Origin: Spongiibacter pelagi
GTDB lineage: Bacteria > Pseudomonadota > Gammaproteobacteria > Pseudomonadales > Spongiibacteraceae
Reading direction: 5' to 3'
Length of the DNA: 64,000 nucleotides
Assembly: GCF_014705705.1 (NCBI RefSeq)
Contig: NZ_JACXLD010000003.1
Coordinates: forward strand, 1-64,000
The notes beneath the pieces are model-generated. The model was not told the origin of the DNA and made no database searches. It saw only the letters and a program-made list of their open reading frames with translations. Shown one piece after another: positions 7,860-17,214 of the stretch. Numbering within the stretch: position 1 is the stretch's first letter; every line of letters begins with the position of its first letter. The position numbers and the translations under genes were made by a program.

Positions 7860-9782
7860 CTAGTTCTTTTGGTCAGTTTTTGGCCGATGTTTTTCGTCCA
7901 GCATTTGCATCAATGCTTGTAGCTGGGATTTGGTCATCTCGTTCAGTTCAGCGTAGTTGCCAGTTTGGGATTTGTCGACTCCCTGTTCTGCTGGCGAAGA
8001 AGACTCTCGAATATCGCTGAGGGTTAGGTCGAGGCGCTGTTTTTGGCGCTGGCGCTGGAAATGATCCAAGGTTTCCTGAAAGGCGTTGCCGGCAATGTCG
8101 TCATTGAGTTTGTTGCCGAGTAGGGCAATGCTTTTCAGGGCTTCATTCAATACCGTGTACGCCGGTTGCCCGTACCAGTGGCCCAGCAGCATGGCGGTGC
8201 TGGATTCCGGGCGGCGATTCAGCAAAGTTAGGGCTTCGAGCAATAACGCTCCGCTTTGGGTCAGTGGTTGCGGCAGTTGGTCTTCGCGCAAATTGTTGTG
8301 CCGCTCGCGAACTTGTTGGGCGATATGGCTTGGTGAGTAGAGCAGCATGGCGAGTGCGAATAAGCAGGGATCGCGGCGATTGCTGGGCAGGCGGGCCAGC
8401 AAGGTCTCTGACTGGCTGCGGGGCGCTTTCCGCTCTGTTTTTGGTTCTTCTTGCTCGGCCTGAGCTGCTTCGATTTCCGCACTTTCGCGCAGGCGATCCA
8501 GTGCCTGTGCGCTGAGCCCGGTGCGCTGGGCCAATTTGTCGAACATCAGTTCGCGGAATACCCCGGCAGGCAATTTTTGCAGCAAGGGCATGGCCAGTTT
8601 GTTCAGTGTGGCGCGGCCTTCCAGTGATTCTGGATTGAGATGACCGCCTACCGCATCAAAGAAATAGGCTTCCAGCGGTTGGGCGTGATGAATCAGATTT
8701 TGAAAGGCGTTGCTGCCCTGTGCGCGAACCAGACTGTCTGGGTCTTCGCCGTCGGGCAAAAACAAAAAGCGCACACTGCGGCCATCTTCCATGGTCGGTA
8801 GGGCATTTTCTAAAGCGCGTTGGGCGGCGCGGCGTCCGGCTTCATCGCCATCAAAACAAAAAACAATTTCGCTGCAATACCGAAAGGCGGTGCGTAGGTG
8901 GTCGCTATTGCTGGCGGTGCCGAGGGTGGCAATGCCGTAGGGAATGCCGTGCTGGGCGAGGGCGACCACATCCATATAGCCTTCGGTAATCAGCAGGCGT
9001 TCTAGGTGTTTATTGTTCTGGCGTGCTTCAAACAGCCCGTAAAGCTCGCGGCCCTTGTGGAAAATATCGCTATCGGGTGAGTTAAGGTATTTGGGTTTTT
9101 CGTCGCCGAGTACCCGCCCACCAAAGGCAATCACCCGGCCTCGGGTGTCGCGGATGGGGAACATAATGCGGTCGCGGAAGCGGTCGTACAGCCGGCCATC
9201 GTCTTTGACAATCAGCATGCCGGAATCAATGAGCTGTTGCCGAGCTTCTTCGCTGGTGCCGAGTTGTTTGAGCAGATTATCCCAGCCGGGTGGGGCGTAG
9301 CCGATGCCAAAATCGCGGGCAATTTGGCCGCTTAAGCCACGGTTTTTCAGGTAGTCGACCGCGCGTTGCCCCTGTGGATGTTGGCGTAACTGGTCCTGAA
9401 AATATTTAGCCGTTTGCTCCATCAGGTCGTAGATGGTTTTGCGTCTGGCTTGGCGTTGCTGTTGTTGCGGGCTTAATTCTTCTCGCGGAACTTCAAGTCC
9501 GGCAAATTGGGCAAGGTTCTCGATCGCGGCGGGAAAGTCCAGCCGGTCGTAGTCCATCAAAAAGCTGACGGAGTTACCGCCGGCGCCACAGCCAAAGCAG
9601 TAATAGAATTGCTTGTCTTGGTTGACGCTGAAAGAGGGCGTTTTTTCGTCGTGGAAGGGGCAGCAGGCGGTGTAGTTGCGGCCCGACTTTTTAAGGGTGA
9701 TCCGGCGACTGATAAGCTCAACGATATCGACCCGGCCTAGCAGGTCATCGATAAAGCTGTCGGGGATACGTCCTTTGGCCAC
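7860..9782 (-). CDS. dnaG: DNA primase
   Basis: A 640-residue primase that makes RNA primers for replication. The N-terminal zinc ribbon (CPFHDEKTPSF...CFGCG) begins at residue 41. The RNA polymerase/TOPRIM core follows, with LLITEGYMDV (catalytic Glu) and CFDGDEAGRRAA (metal-binding DxD). The C-terminal helicase-binding region covers about residues 450-640. Length is slightly above E. coli DnaG. It lies between yqeY and rpoD on the same strand, the classic macromolecular-synthesis arrangement that couples translation, replication and transcription. Confidence 0.99.
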   Translation of the reverse strand: MAKGRIPDSFIDDLLGRVDIVELISRRITLKKSGRNYTACCPFHDEKTPSFSVNQDKQFYYCFGCGAGGNSVSFLMDYDRLDFPAAIENLAQFAGLEVPREELSPQQQQRQARRKTIYDLMEQTAKYFQDQLRQHPQGQRAVDYLKNRGLSGQIARDFGIGYAPPGWDNLLKQLGTSEEARQQLIDSGMLIVKDDGRLYDRFRDRIMFPIRDTRGRVIAFGGRVLGDEKPKYLNSPDSDIFHKGRELYGLFEARQNNKHLERLLITEGYMDVVALAQHGIPYGIATLGTASNSDHLRTAFRYCSEIVFCFDGDEAGRRAAQRALENALPTMEDGRSVRFLFLPDGEDPDSLVRAQGSNAFQNLIHHAQPLEAYFFDAVGGHLNPESLEGRATLNKLAMPLLQKLPAGVFRELMFDKLAQRTGLSAQALDRLRESAEIEAAQAEQEEPKTERKAPRSQSETLLARLPSNRRDPCLFALAMLLYSPSHIAQQVRERHNNLREDQLPQPLTQSGALLLEALTLLNRRPESSTAMLLGHWYGQPAYTVLNEALKSIALLGNKLNDDIAGNAFQETLDHFQRQRQKQRLDLTLSDIRESSSPAEQGVDKSQTGNYAELNEMTKSQLQALMQMLDEKHRPKTDQKN

Positions 9783-9857
9783 GTGCGATTCCGCAATAAG
9801 AAGACAAAAAAGCCTATCAGGCTGTCAGGGTTGGATCAATCGCGGAATGGGAGGGGG

Positions 9858-10304
9858 TTAACCCAGTTGGGCTTTCAGCTTTTTGCTGACTTCACCCATG
9901 TCGGCGCGGCCTTGCAGCTGCGGCTTGAGAATGGCCATCACCTGCCCCATGGCTTTCATAGAGTCGGCGCCACTTTCGGTAATGGCGGCGGCGATCAAAC
10001 TGTCGAGTTCGGCTTCAGTGAGCTGAGCGGGCAGAAATTCTTGGATTACGCCCATTTCAAAACGCTCTACGCTGGCCAGATCTTCGCGACCGGCACTCTC
10101 GAATTGGGTGATGGAGTCGCGGCGCTGCTTGCACATTTTGTCGAGCACGGCGATAACGCGTTCGTCATCAATGTCGATGCGCTCGTCTACTTCAATGCGT
10201 TTGATTTCGGCGAGAATCAGGCGAACGGCAGCCAAGCGTTCCTTTTCCTTGGCGCGCATTGCCGCTTTCATGGCCTCATTGATTTGTTTTTTCAGTTCGG
10301 ACAT
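9858..10304 (-). CDS. yqeY: YqeY/GatB-related domain protein
   Basis: This 148-residue protein is a YqeY family member: an N-terminal helical bundle (MSELKKQINEAMKAAMRAKE, LAAVRLILAEIKRIEVDE) and a C-terminal tail resembling the GatB C-terminal tRNA-binding domain (FLPAQLTEAELDSLI, MKAMGQVMAIL). A link to amidated aminoacyl-tRNA is suggested by the fold, but the function is not established. Its place between rpsU and dnaG is conserved in pseudomonads. It is separated from rpsU by a GC-rich hairpin. Confidence 0.95.
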   Translation of the reverse strand: MSELKKQINEAMKAAMRAKEKERLAAVRLILAEIKRIEVDERIDIDDERVIAVLDKMCKQRRDSITQFESAGREDLASVERFEMGVIQEFLPAQLTEAELDSLIAAAITESGADSMKAMGQVMAILKPQLQGRADMGEVSKKLKAQLG

Positions 10305-10370
10305 GGGCTCGCAACCTCGGGGAATCGCTGGTTTACGTTCGGATATGAAGGGGCCGGAGGAAAATACCGG

Positions 10371-10396
10371 CGCCGGGGTAATGATTAGCCCCGGCG
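10371..10396 (-). terminator. Intercistronic hairpin between rpsU and yqeY, likely leaky terminator
   Basis: Perfect 8-base arms CGCCGGGG (10371-10378) and CCCCGGCG (10389-10396) enclose a 10-base loop. Read on the minus strand it is followed by a short TATTTT stretch about 8 bases on. E. coli has a partial terminator after rpsU that lets S21 be made in excess over DnaG; the position here suggests the same role. The U-tract is weak, so mRNA processing or stabilisation is an alternative. Confidence 0.55.
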
Positions 10397-10422
10397 GTCA
10401 ACGCGTCTATTCTCGAAGGAGA

Positions 10423-10638
10423 TTAGTAGAGGCGTTGTTGTTTCTTCATTTCGCGAGAAACTTTTTTCGCGTGGCGCTTAACAGCAGCAGCGGCTTGACG
10501 CTTGCGAACAGAAGTCGGCTTTTCATAGAACTCACGGCGGCGAACTTCCGCGAGGATACCGGCTTTTTCGCATGAGCGCTTGAAGCGACGCAGAGCAATG
10601 TCAAACGGCTCGTTTTCTTTAATTTTTACTGCAGGCAT
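10423..10638 (-). CDS. rpsU: 30S ribosomal protein S21
   Basis: 71 residues, the standard length. It starts [20 protein letters not shown] and ends in a strongly basic tail ([17 protein letters not shown]). S21 sits near the mRNA exit of the 30S platform and supports initiation. It is the first gene of the rpsU-yqeY-dnaG-rpoD unit and is divergent from tsaD. Confidence 0.99.
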   Translation of the reverse strand: MPAVKIKENEPFDIALRRFKRSCEKAGILAEVRRREFYEKPTSVRKRQAAAAVKRHAKKVSREMKKQQRLY

Positions 10639-10700
10639 TTGCTAAACCTTTGTCAGTTTCCAGTTACAGGTGTTTTATGGCCATCTCTTGTGGCCGGTTG

Positions 10701-10722
10701 GTACCACATTTCGCCGTGGTAC
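10701..10722 (-). promoter_or_regulatory. Hairpin in the rpsU leader RNA
   Basis: Perfect 7-base arms GTACCAC and GTGGTAC around an 8-base loop lie between the putative rpsU promoter and its start codon, about 63 bases upstream of the ATG. Flanking TTG and CAA can extend the stem past one bulge. It could stabilise the mRNA or regulate it. No uracil tract follows, so it is not an intrinsic terminator. Confidence 0.35.
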
Positions 10723-10738
10723 TCCAAGGGCGCAGAAT

Positions 10739-10766
10739 TCTATACTCTGACTGTATAAAAAGCAAA
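10739..10766 (-). promoter_or_regulatory. Candidate sigma-70 promoter of the rpsU-yqeY-dnaG-rpoD operon
   Basis: Minus-strand TTTGCT (10761-10766) and TATAGA (10739-10744) are 16 bases apart. That gives a leader of about 95 bases before rpsU. Both boxes are near consensus but not exact, and a neighbouring AT-rich segment could supply an alternative -35. Confidence 0.35.
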
Positions 10767-10913
10767 GTAAAATCGACCCGATTACTGAGAAACTCGCCTT
10801 GCTTGTGGATGCCCGGGCGCGAAGTCAGTAAGATGCGGCCTTTTCACGGTGCGGGCCGGCCATTTGGGCGACGGAGTATAGCAGCACTGCGCGCGGCGAT
10901 CTGGAGTTAAGTA

Positions 10914-11942
10914 GTGAAAGTATTGGGTTTGGAATCCTCCTGTGATGAAACCGGGGTGGCCATTTACGACAGCGAGCACGGCTTGCTGGCCGATGCTCTT
11001 TACAGTCAGATTGGTTTGCACAGTGAATTTGGCGGTGTGGTGCCTGAGCTGGCCTCGCGCGATCACGTGCGCAAACTGTTGCCCTTGGTGAATGAGGTTT
11101 TCGAAAAAGCCGGGATTACCGGCGCGGATCTTGATGGCGTTGCCTTTACCAGCGGGCCGGGCTTGGCTGGTGCCCTGATGGTTGGCGCCTGTGCCGGGCG
11201 GGCTATGGCTTATGCCTGGGGCGTTCCTGCCATTGGTGTTCACCATATGGAAGGCCATTTGCTGGCGCCTATGCTGGAAGAAACCCCACCGGCCTTTCCT
11301 TTTATTGCCTTGTTGGTGTCTGGCGGTCATACGCAGTTGGTGAGAGTGGATGGCGTGGGCCAATATGCGATTCTTGGTGAGTCGCTGGATGACGCCGCCG
11401 GTGAGGCATTTGATAAGGCGGCCAAAATGTTGGAGTTGCCGTATCCGGGTGGGCCGCAGTTGGCGAAATTGGCCGAATCCGGCGATCTGTCGCGCTTTAC
11501 CTTTCCGCGTCCGATGGTGAATCGTCCCGGACTGGATTTCAGTTTTAGTGGTTTGAAAACCTTCACCTTGAATACGATTGCCGATTGTCGCGGCGAGGGT
11601 GAATTGAGCGCTGTAGATCGCGCTGATATTGCGGCGGCATTTCAGGAGGCGGTGGTCGATACCTTGTCGATTAAATGCCTACGCGCGCTCAAGCAAGAAG
11701 GTTTAACGCGTTTGGTTATGGCCGGTGGCGTAAGTGCCAATCGGGTATTGCGAGCGCGGCTTGCGGAAAAGCTGTCTGCAATGGGAGGCGAGGTGTATTA
11801 CCCGCGTCCTGAATACTGCACCGATAATGGCGCAATGATCGCCTACGCGGGATTTTGCCGGCTGCAAGCTGGGCAGCAGGATGAGTTGGGTATTGCCGTG
11901 CGGCCGCGTTGGCCCATGGATCAATTGCCCGCTTTAGCTTAA
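10914..11942 (+). CDS. tsaD: tRNA N6-adenosine threonylcarbamoyltransferase
   Basis: 342 residues, the usual length. It transfers the threonylcarbamoyl group to A37 of ANN-reading tRNAs, working with TsaB, TsaE and TsaC. Motifs include [15 protein letters not shown] at the N-terminus, the metal-binding HHMEGH (about residues 109-114), [35 protein letters not shown] and [12 protein letters not shown]. The GTG start is behind GGAG. It is divergent from rpsU. In pseudomonads plsY usually lies between tsaD and folB; here folB follows directly. Confidence 0.98.
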   Translation: MKVLGLESSCDETGVAIYDSEHGLLADALYSQIGLHSEFGGVVPELASRDHVRKLLPLVNEVFEKAGITGADLDGVAFTSGPGLAGALMVGACAGRAMAYAWGVPAIGVHHMEGHLLAPMLEETPPAFPFIALLVSGGHTQLVRVDGVGQYAILGESLDDAAGEAFDKAAKMLELPYPGGPQLAKLAESGDLSRFTFPRPMVNRPGLDFSFSGLKTFTLNTIADCRGEGELSAVDRADIAAAFQEAVVDTLSIKCLRALKQEGLTRLVMAGGVSANRVLRARLAEKLSAMGGEVYYPRPEYCTDNGAMIAYAGFCRLQAGQQDELGIAVRPRWPMDQLPALA

Positions 11943-11975
11943 ACGGAGTTGAGCTGAATTTAAGGAAGCCGGACC

Positions 11976-12335
11976 GTGGATATTGTCTTTATTGAAGCCC
12001 TGAAAATTGACACCCTGATTGGTATTCATCCTTGGGAGCGTGAGCAGCGCCAGCCGGTTTTGCTTGATTTGGATATGGCTTGGGATAATCGCCCCGCTGC
12101 GCAAAGCGATGATATTGCCAAGACCCTCAACTATCAGGCGGTATCTGAGCGCTTATTGGAATTTGTTGGCGCTAGTGAATTTTTGTTGGTGGAAACCTTG
12201 GCTGAGCAGTGCGCGGAGTTAGTCATGCGCGAGTTTGGGGTGAGCTGGTTGAGATTGAAACTGCGTAAGCCACAGGCGATTGCGGAAGCGGCGGCGGTTG
12301 GTGTGGAAATTCAACGAGGTCGACGCCCTGAATGA
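11976..12335 (+). CDS. folB: Dihydroneopterin aldolase
   Basis: 119 residues with the compact T-fold pattern: VFIEALKIDTLIGIHPWEREQRQPVLLDL, then LLVETLAEQCAELVM and the C-terminal LRLKLRKPQAI...VGVEIQR. It converts 7,8-dihydroneopterin to 6-hydroxymethyldihydropterin in folate synthesis. The GTG 11976 start is preceded by TAAGGAAG. Its stop overlaps the folK start by 4 bases, so these consecutive pathway steps are translationally coupled. Confidence 0.96.
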   Translation: MDIVFIEALKIDTLIGIHPWEREQRQPVLLDLDMAWDNRPAAQSDDIAKTLNYQAVSERLLEFVGASEFLLVETLAEQCAELVMREFGVSWLRLKLRKPQAIAEAAAVGVEIQRGRRPE

Positions 12336-12892
12336 CTGAGGTTTTTGTCGGGCTGGGCAGTAATATCCACCGTTATCATCATATTGCTTCGGCGCTGGAC
12401 GCCCTTCAGGCACGGTTTTCCTCACTGCGAATCTCGCCGGTTTACGAGGCCGAGGCGGTGGGTTTTGTCGGCGATCCTTTCCTGAATTTAGTCGTGGGTT
12501 TTGACTGCGAGCTGACGCCTGCTGAATTGCTGGTATTTCTTCGCCAGTTGGAGTTGCAGCATGGCCGGGCTGCCAATGCGGTGAAATTCAGCGCCCGAAC
12601 CTTGGATATCGATATTCTTCTATTCGGTGATTGCTGTGGTGAGCAGCTTGAAGGCGTTAGCTTGCCGGCGAATTTGAACCTGCCTTCGTTGGTGTTGCCC
12701 CGCGCTGAAATTCTTGAAAATGCCTATGTATTAAAGCCCTTGGTCGATTTGGCGGCGGAGCAGTGTCACCCGCAGAGTGGCCGACGTTTTGCTGACCATT
12801 GGCAGGAAATGTTATTGGCGTCGCCTCTTTGCGCGGACCAGCTTTATCCCGTGGATTTTCGCTGGCAGGGCGCGTTAATCAGTCGAGCTTAA
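12332..12892 (+). CDS. folK: 2-amino-4-hydroxy-6-hydroxymethyldihydropteridine pyrophosphokinase
   Basis: 186 residues starting [15 protein letters not shown], with the HPPK signature in [13 protein letters not shown] (metal and substrate Asp residues) and [16 protein letters not shown]. It takes the FolB product and ATP to the pyrophosphate used by FolP. It is slightly longer than E. coli FolK (about 160 residues), mainly between the DIDIL motif and the C-terminus. The 3' end overlaps the convergent cca stop by 4 bases. Confidence 0.95.
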   Translation: MTEVFVGLGSNIHRYHHIASALDALQARFSSLRISPVYEAEAVGFVGDPFLNLVVGFDCELTPAELLVFLRQLELQHGRAANAVKFSARTLDIDILLFGDCCGEQLEGVSLPANLNLPSLVLPRAEILENAYVLKPLVDLAAEQCHPQSGRRFADHWQEMLLASPLCADQLYPVDFRWQGALISRA

Positions 12893-14004
12893 GCGGGCTT
12901 GCCTAGCAGTTCGCTCAGCGCATCAAGCCGCTTTTGGCGTAGAGCCTTGCCCAGTGCGGGGCCTTTTAAACCTTCCGCGATCAGCGTTTCTGCTCTGATA
13001 TTTCCAAGGCTCTGAGCGGCGCGCTCCAGCACACTGACTTCAATACCTGCTGCTGGGCTTGTTCCAAAATAAGGGTTTAGGGTTTTAGCCAGTTGCACAA
13101 AATCGCTAACGCGCTGCGGGCGGCGTAAATAGTCCAGCTTTTCCAATAAGGCCATTACGGTTTCGGCCGAGTTGAGCGGCGTGAGGGGCAATAGTTGCAC
13201 GCCAAGTAGAGCTAAATCCTGTGCGGCATTGGTGGCTTTTAGCTGCTCGCAAAGCGCTTCGCACTGCTCGCTGTTCAGTGCTGAACACGTTATTGCAAAG
13301 CGTAATTCATTGCTGCCGCCGAATTTTGCGGCCGCATCAACTATCGCCAACAAATCTTCCGTTAATGCTGCTGACCATGCGGGATAGAGTGCGTTCAGTG
13401 CGCCGCAATCTTGCAGCACCTTAAAAAATACCGAGGGTGTGTTTGTCGCCAAGCCTTTATTGATTTCTACCCAAAGCCGCTCCGGGGTGATGGTGGCGAG
13501 TTCTCCCGCCTGACTCATATCGTGCATCAGGCGCTGTGTTTCTGGCGCGAGAGTAAAACCGAGATGGGCGTAGCGCGCAGCAAAACGGGCAACTCTTAGC
13601 ACTCGTAGAGGGTCTTCATTAAATGCGGGAGAGACATGACGCAGTAAGCGTTGTTCAAGATCACGCTGACCGCCATAGGGATCAATCAACTGGGCGTTGT
13701 CGTCCATCGCCATGGCGTTGATGGTGAGGTCTCGGCGTTGCAGGTCTTCTTCCAGCGTTACCTCGGGGCCAAAGTCGCAGATAAAACCGTGATAGCCACT
13801 GCCCGCTTTTTTCTCGGTGCGCGCCAGTGCGTATTCTTCTTTGCTGCTGGGATGAAGAAAAACCGGAAAGTCTTTGCCGACTTGTTGGTAACCCTGCTTT
13901 AGCAAGTCATCTGGGGTTGCGCCGACCACGACCCAGTCGCGTTCGTGAAACGGGTAGTTAAGAAGTTGGTCGCGGACGGCACCGCCAACAAGGTAGACCT
14001 GCAT
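12889..14004 (-). CDS. cca: tRNA nucleotidyltransferase (CCA-adding enzyme)
   Basis: 371 residues. The class II nucleotidyltransferase head is clear: [21 protein letters not shown], the [13 protein letters not shown] motif, [17 protein letters not shown] and [16 protein letters not shown]. It builds or repairs the tRNA CCA end. Two details stand out. The first metal carboxylate of the usual DxD is Glu21 (E-R-D23). The C-terminal HD phosphohydrolase motif of E. coli Cca is missing: the aligned stretch reads [13 protein letters not shown], without the His-Asp pair. It is therefore probably a nucleotidyltransferase-only form, shorter than the 412-residue E. coli enzyme. Confidence 0.96.
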   Translation of the reverse strand: MQVYLVGGAVRDQLLNYPFHERDWVVVGATPDDLLKQGYQQVGKDFPVFLHPSSKEEYALARTEKKAGSGYHGFICDFGPEVTLEEDLQRRDLTINAMAMDDNAQLIDPYGGQRDLEQRLLRHVSPAFNEDPLRVLRVARFAARYAHLGFTLAPETQRLMHDMSQAGELATITPERLWVEINKGLATNTPSVFFKVLQDCGALNALYPAWSAALTEDLLAIVDAAAKFGGSNELRFAITCSALNSEQCEALCEQLKATNAAQDLALLGVQLLPLTPLNSAETVMALLEKLDYLRRPQRVSDFVQLAKTLNPYFGTSPAAGIEVSVLERAAQSLGNIRAETLIAEGLKGPALGKALRQKRLDALSELLGKPA

Positions 14005-14055
14005 ACTGATTTCGCTGGAATGTTTTTTTGCAGTATACCCGAGGCTTGGGCAAAT

Positions 14056-14871
14056 TTATGGTTTGCTGCAGTCGCAGTGGTGAAGCTCGCGGGTATCGAG
14101 ATTGAGCAGGGTCATGCAGCGCCCCCACACACAGCCGCTGTCGAGGGCAATAATGTCGTCGCGCCCGGTCTGGCATTCCAGTGCCGCCCAGTGACCAAAC
14201 AGCAGGGTTTCCTTTCGTGCGCTGGTCGCTTGCCATTCAAACCACGGCCGGTAGCCGGCGGGAATGTCTGCGGCGATGCCTTTGAATTTCAGCTCCAGGG
14301 TGCCGTCTTGTTGGCAGGCGCGCATGCGGGTGAAGTAATTGGTGATGGCGCGCAGGCGATCGACCCCGTGCAGATCGTCGGACCAGCACAGCGGGGTATT
14401 GCCGTACATTTCCAGAAAGAAGGCTTCCGCCTTATCGCTCTGTAAAACGGCTTCCAATTCGGCGGCCAGTGAGAGCGCTTGCTCGCTGCTCCAAATGGCG
14501 GGAATTCCCGCGTGACTCATTAGGTAATCGCCGCTGGGGTCGCGGTAAGCGAGCCGCTGCTGTTGCAGCCAATTCATTAATTCGAGGCAGTCGGGCGCGT
14601 TTAGTAGGGCTTCCAGTGTGGGGTGGCGGCCACGGTCGGTATAACCTTTTGCCAAGGCGATAACATGGAGGTCGTGGTTGCCGAGGGTAATACGCAGACT
14701 GTCGCGAATACTGTGCAGAAAGCGCAGGGTTTCCAGCGAGTCCGGCCCGCGATTGACCAAATCACCCACTAGCCAGAGTTGGTCATTGGCGGGATCAAAA
14801 GCAATTTGATCCAGTAATTGCCGCAGGGGTTGATAGCAGCCCTGCAAATCGCCAATCGCGTAGCGCGCCAT
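14056..14871 (-). CDS. apaH: Bis(5'-nucleosyl)-tetraphosphatase, symmetrical
   Basis: 271 residues of the PPP metallophosphatase type: YAIGDLQGCYQPL (GDxxG), LVGDLVNRGPDSLE (GDxxxRG) and ITLGNHDLH (GNHD) carry the dinuclear metal ligands, with SHAGIPAIW further on. It hydrolyses Ap4A to ADP and, in E. coli, also removes Np4 caps from RNA. It follows apaG with a 14-base gap, in the conserved lptD-surA-pdxA-rsmA-apaG-apaH order. Confidence 0.98.
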   Translation of the reverse strand: MARYAIGDLQGCYQPLRQLLDQIAFDPANDQLWLVGDLVNRGPDSLETLRFLHSIRDSLRITLGNHDLHVIALAKGYTDRGRHPTLEALLNAPDCLELMNWLQQQRLAYRDPSGDYLMSHAGIPAIWSSEQALSLAAELEAVLQSDKAEAFFLEMYGNTPLCWSDDLHGVDRLRAITNYFTRMRACQQDGTLELKFKGIAADIPAGYRPWFEWQATSARKETLLFGHWAALECQTGRDDIIALDSGCVWGRCMTLLNLDTRELHHCDCSKP

Positions 14872-14885
14872 TTACGTTGCCGCCC

Positions 14886-15266
14886 TTAGTGCAGCGCCGA
14901 GGGCTGCGCCAGCGAAAACACTTTAATAGGCGCAATAAATGGGCGGCCTGAGGCGGTGATCATTTCGTAACTGCCTTCCATAGTGCCAACCGGGGTGTTG
15001 ATCACGGCGCCCGAGGTGTAGTTAAACGCTTTGCCGGGCTCGATCAGGGGTTGCTTGCCGATAACGCCATCGCCGTGCACTTCCTGCACTTTATTGTCGC
15101 CGTCGGTGATGATCCAGTGGCGGGTCAGCAGGCGTACCGCTTCTTCGCCTTCATTGGCAATATTAATGGTGTAAGCGAAGGCAAAACGGCTTTCGCCGGG
15201 ATTGGATTGCTCCGGCAGGTATTGGGTTTTAACGACTATTTTGACGCTTTTCGATTCGGATATCAT
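14886..15266 (-). CDS. apaG: ApaG family protein (FN3-like fold)
   Basis: 126 residues, the normal ApaG length. Motifs: VKTQYLPEQSNP, FAFAYTINIANEGEE, LLTRHWIITDGDN, VQEVHGDGVIGKQPLI, and FNYTSGAVINTPVGTMEGSY. The family has a beta-sandwich fold and is linked to cobalt/magnesium phenotypes and to ApaH; its biochemical role is not settled. It sits between rsmA and apaH on the same strand. Confidence 0.98.
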   Translation of the reverse strand: MISESKSVKIVVKTQYLPEQSNPGESRFAFAYTINIANEGEEAVRLLTRHWIITDGDNKVQEVHGDGVIGKQPLIEPGKAFNYTSGAVINTPVGTMEGSYEMITASGRPFIAPIKVFSLAQPSALH

Positions 15267-15304
15267 TTTCGCAATTCTGTTGGTGTTTCTAATGAGTGGT
15301 ATTG

Positions 15305-16105
15305 TTAGTTTGCTTCGTCGATTGGATTGTTGGCGACCACTTGGGTAATTGCAACGAAGTCGGCAAGGCTCAGTTTTTCCGGGCGCTCGCCGGGATTAAT
15401 GCCGATGGCTTCCAATTGTTCTGCACTGATCAGCGGCTTTAAATTATTGCGCAGAGTTTTGCGGCGCTGATTGAAGGCTTCACGCAAGACCCTTTGCAAG
15501 AGCTCTACATCGTCAACCGGATGCGGTAGTTCTTTATGGGGCACCAGCCGAACAATGGCCGATTGTACCTTGGGTCGCGGGGTAAAGGCTTCCGGCGGAA
15601 CGTCGAACAGGGATTCTACCCGGCAGTAATATTGCGCCATGATACCTAAGCGGCCCCAGGCCTTGCTGCCGGGGTCGGCGGCGAGGCGATCCACCACTTC
15701 TTTCTGTAGCATAAAGTGCATATCGCTGATGAGTTCATGCTGGGACAGCAGGTGAAAAATCAGAGGCGTGGAAATATTGTAGGGCAGATTACCCACCACT
15801 CGCAGCGGCTTGTCTTTGGCGATCTCAGAGAAATCAAAGCGCAGCGCATCGCCCTGATGCAAATGAAAATTTGGCAGTGCGCCAAATTTGCCTTGCAGAA
15901 TCGGGACGAGATCGCGGTCGAGTTCAATAACATCCAATTGGCAGCCAGAGCGCAGAATTTCTTCGGTAATGGCGCCTTGGCCGGGGCCAATTTCAAGTAG
16001 GTGCTCATGCTCGCCGGGGCGGATGCTACGCACAATCCGATTGATGATGCCGTGATCTTGCAGAAAGTTCTGACCAAATCGTTTTCTTGCCCGGTGTTCG
16101 GTCAT
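15305..16105 (-). CDS. rsmA: 16S rRNA (adenine1518/1519-N6)-dimethyltransferase
   Basis: 266 residues. [12 protein letters not shown], the SAM-binding [15 protein letters not shown], the acidic VIELDRDLV, and the catalytic NLPYNIST (NLPY) define KsgA/RsmA. It dimethylates two adenines in helix 45 late in 30S assembly. The start overlaps the pdxA stop by 4 bases, so translation is coupled. Confidence 0.99.
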   Translation of the reverse strand: MTEHRARKRFGQNFLQDHGIINRIVRSIRPGEHEHLLEIGPGQGAITEEILRSGCQLDVIELDRDLVPILQGKFGALPNFHLHQGDALRFDFSEIAKDKPLRVVGNLPYNISTPLIFHLLSQHELISDMHFMLQKEVVDRLAADPGSKAWGRLGIMAQYYCRVESLFDVPPEAFTPRPKVQSAIVRLVPHKELPHPVDDVELLQRVLREAFNQRRKTLRNNLKPLISAEQLEAIGINPGERPEKLSLADFVAITQVVANNPIDEAN

Positions 16106-17139
16106 GGTGTCTTTCCTTTTTGCTTTTCAGGCTCTTGATGTTCAGGCTTTTGATGCACAGTAAAGCGATGCCGACTCATGGAAATAGCGAGGTGCAGGGC
16201 TTCGGCGAAGCTGCCGCAGTCGGCGCTGCCTTTGCCGGCCAAATCCAGCGCCGTGCCGTGATCCACAGAGGTGCGGATAATCGGTAGCCCTAGGGTGATA
16301 TTTACTGCCCGGCCAAAGCTTTGATATTTCAGTACCGGCAGTCCTTGGTCGTGATACATGGCCAGTACCGCATCGCTTTGATCGAGATATTTCGCCTGAA
16401 ATGCGGTGTCGGCGGGCAATGGCCCTTGTAGCTGCCAGCCGCGTTGGCGCAGTGTGGCGAGGCAGGGTTCTATTACGTCGATTTCTTCGCGCCCCATATG
16501 GCCGCCTTCGCCGGCGTGGGGATTGAGCCCCAGCACCATAATGCGGGGATTCTCGCAGCCAAAGTCTTGCTGTAGTGCGCTGTGTAGAATTTCGGTAACC
16601 CGTGTTAATTCGGTGGCGGTAATGGTGGCGGAGACTTTGTTCAATGGTAAGTGCGTGGTGACCAGCGCCACGCGCAGTTCTGTGCTGGCCAGCATCATCA
16701 CCACTTTGTCGACCTTGCAGCGCTGCTGAAAAAATTCGGTGTGGCCACTAAAGGGAATGCCGGCATCATTAATAATGGATTTTTGCACTGGGCCAGTCAC
16801 CAGTGCGTGACAGTCGCCGCGCAAATTGGCGTCGCAGGCCTCGGCGAGGGTGTTCACCACATAAGCCGCGTTGCGAACATCAAGCTCGCCGGGTTTGCTG
16901 GCATGTGCCATTTCAATAGGCTGAACACTGAGGTTGCTGGCTTGGTGGGCTCTCGGTGCCAAGGGGTTAAAGCTGTGCAGGGTGATGGGAGTATTAATCG
17001 CGGCCGCGCGCTGTTTTAACAGTTGCGGGTCGGCAAAGGCAACCAGCTCGGCGTCCCAGTGTTGTTGGGCGAGCTGGATTAACAGTTCCGGTCCTATGCC
17101 GGCAGGTTCGCCGGGGGTGATGGCGAGACGGGGTAGCAT
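16102..17139 (-). CDS. pdxA: 4-hydroxythreonine-4-phosphate dehydrogenase
   Basis: 345 residues. [12 protein letters not shown] at the N-terminus, [19 protein letters not shown], the metal-binding [14 protein letters not shown], and the late [12 protein letters not shown] and [17 protein letters not shown]. It performs an NAD-dependent oxidation in the DXP-dependent pyridoxal phosphate pathway. It lies between surA and rsmA, as in E. coli and Pseudomonas. A short Gln/Lys-rich tail follows the conserved end. Confidence 0.98.
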   Translation of the reverse strand: MLPRLAITPGEPAGIGPELLIQLAQQHWDAELVAFADPQLLKQRAAAINTPITLHSFNPLAPRAHQASNLSVQPIEMAHASKPGELDVRNAAYVVNTLAEACDANLRGDCHALVTGPVQKSIINDAGIPFSGHTEFFQQRCKVDKVVMMLASTELRVALVTTHLPLNKVSATITATELTRVTEILHSALQQDFGCENPRIMVLGLNPHAGEGGHMGREEIDVIEPCLATLRQRGWQLQGPLPADTAFQAKYLDQSDAVLAMYHDQGLPVLKYQSFGRAVNITLGLPIIRTSVDHGTALDLAGKGSADCGSFAEALHLAISMSRHRFTVHQKPEHQEPEKQKGKTP

Positions 17140-17214
17140 GATGTCGGGCCTCTGATTAAGGACGGCGCTTTGGTGGAAGTGGTTTTACCAAAGCGCTGAA
17201 GCAATCAGTGTGGA

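Noticed and set aside
10750-10766. Possible LexA box (CTGTATAAAAAGC) near rpsU
   Set aside because: Only the left half CTGT fits; the second half required 12 bases on (ACAG) is absent.
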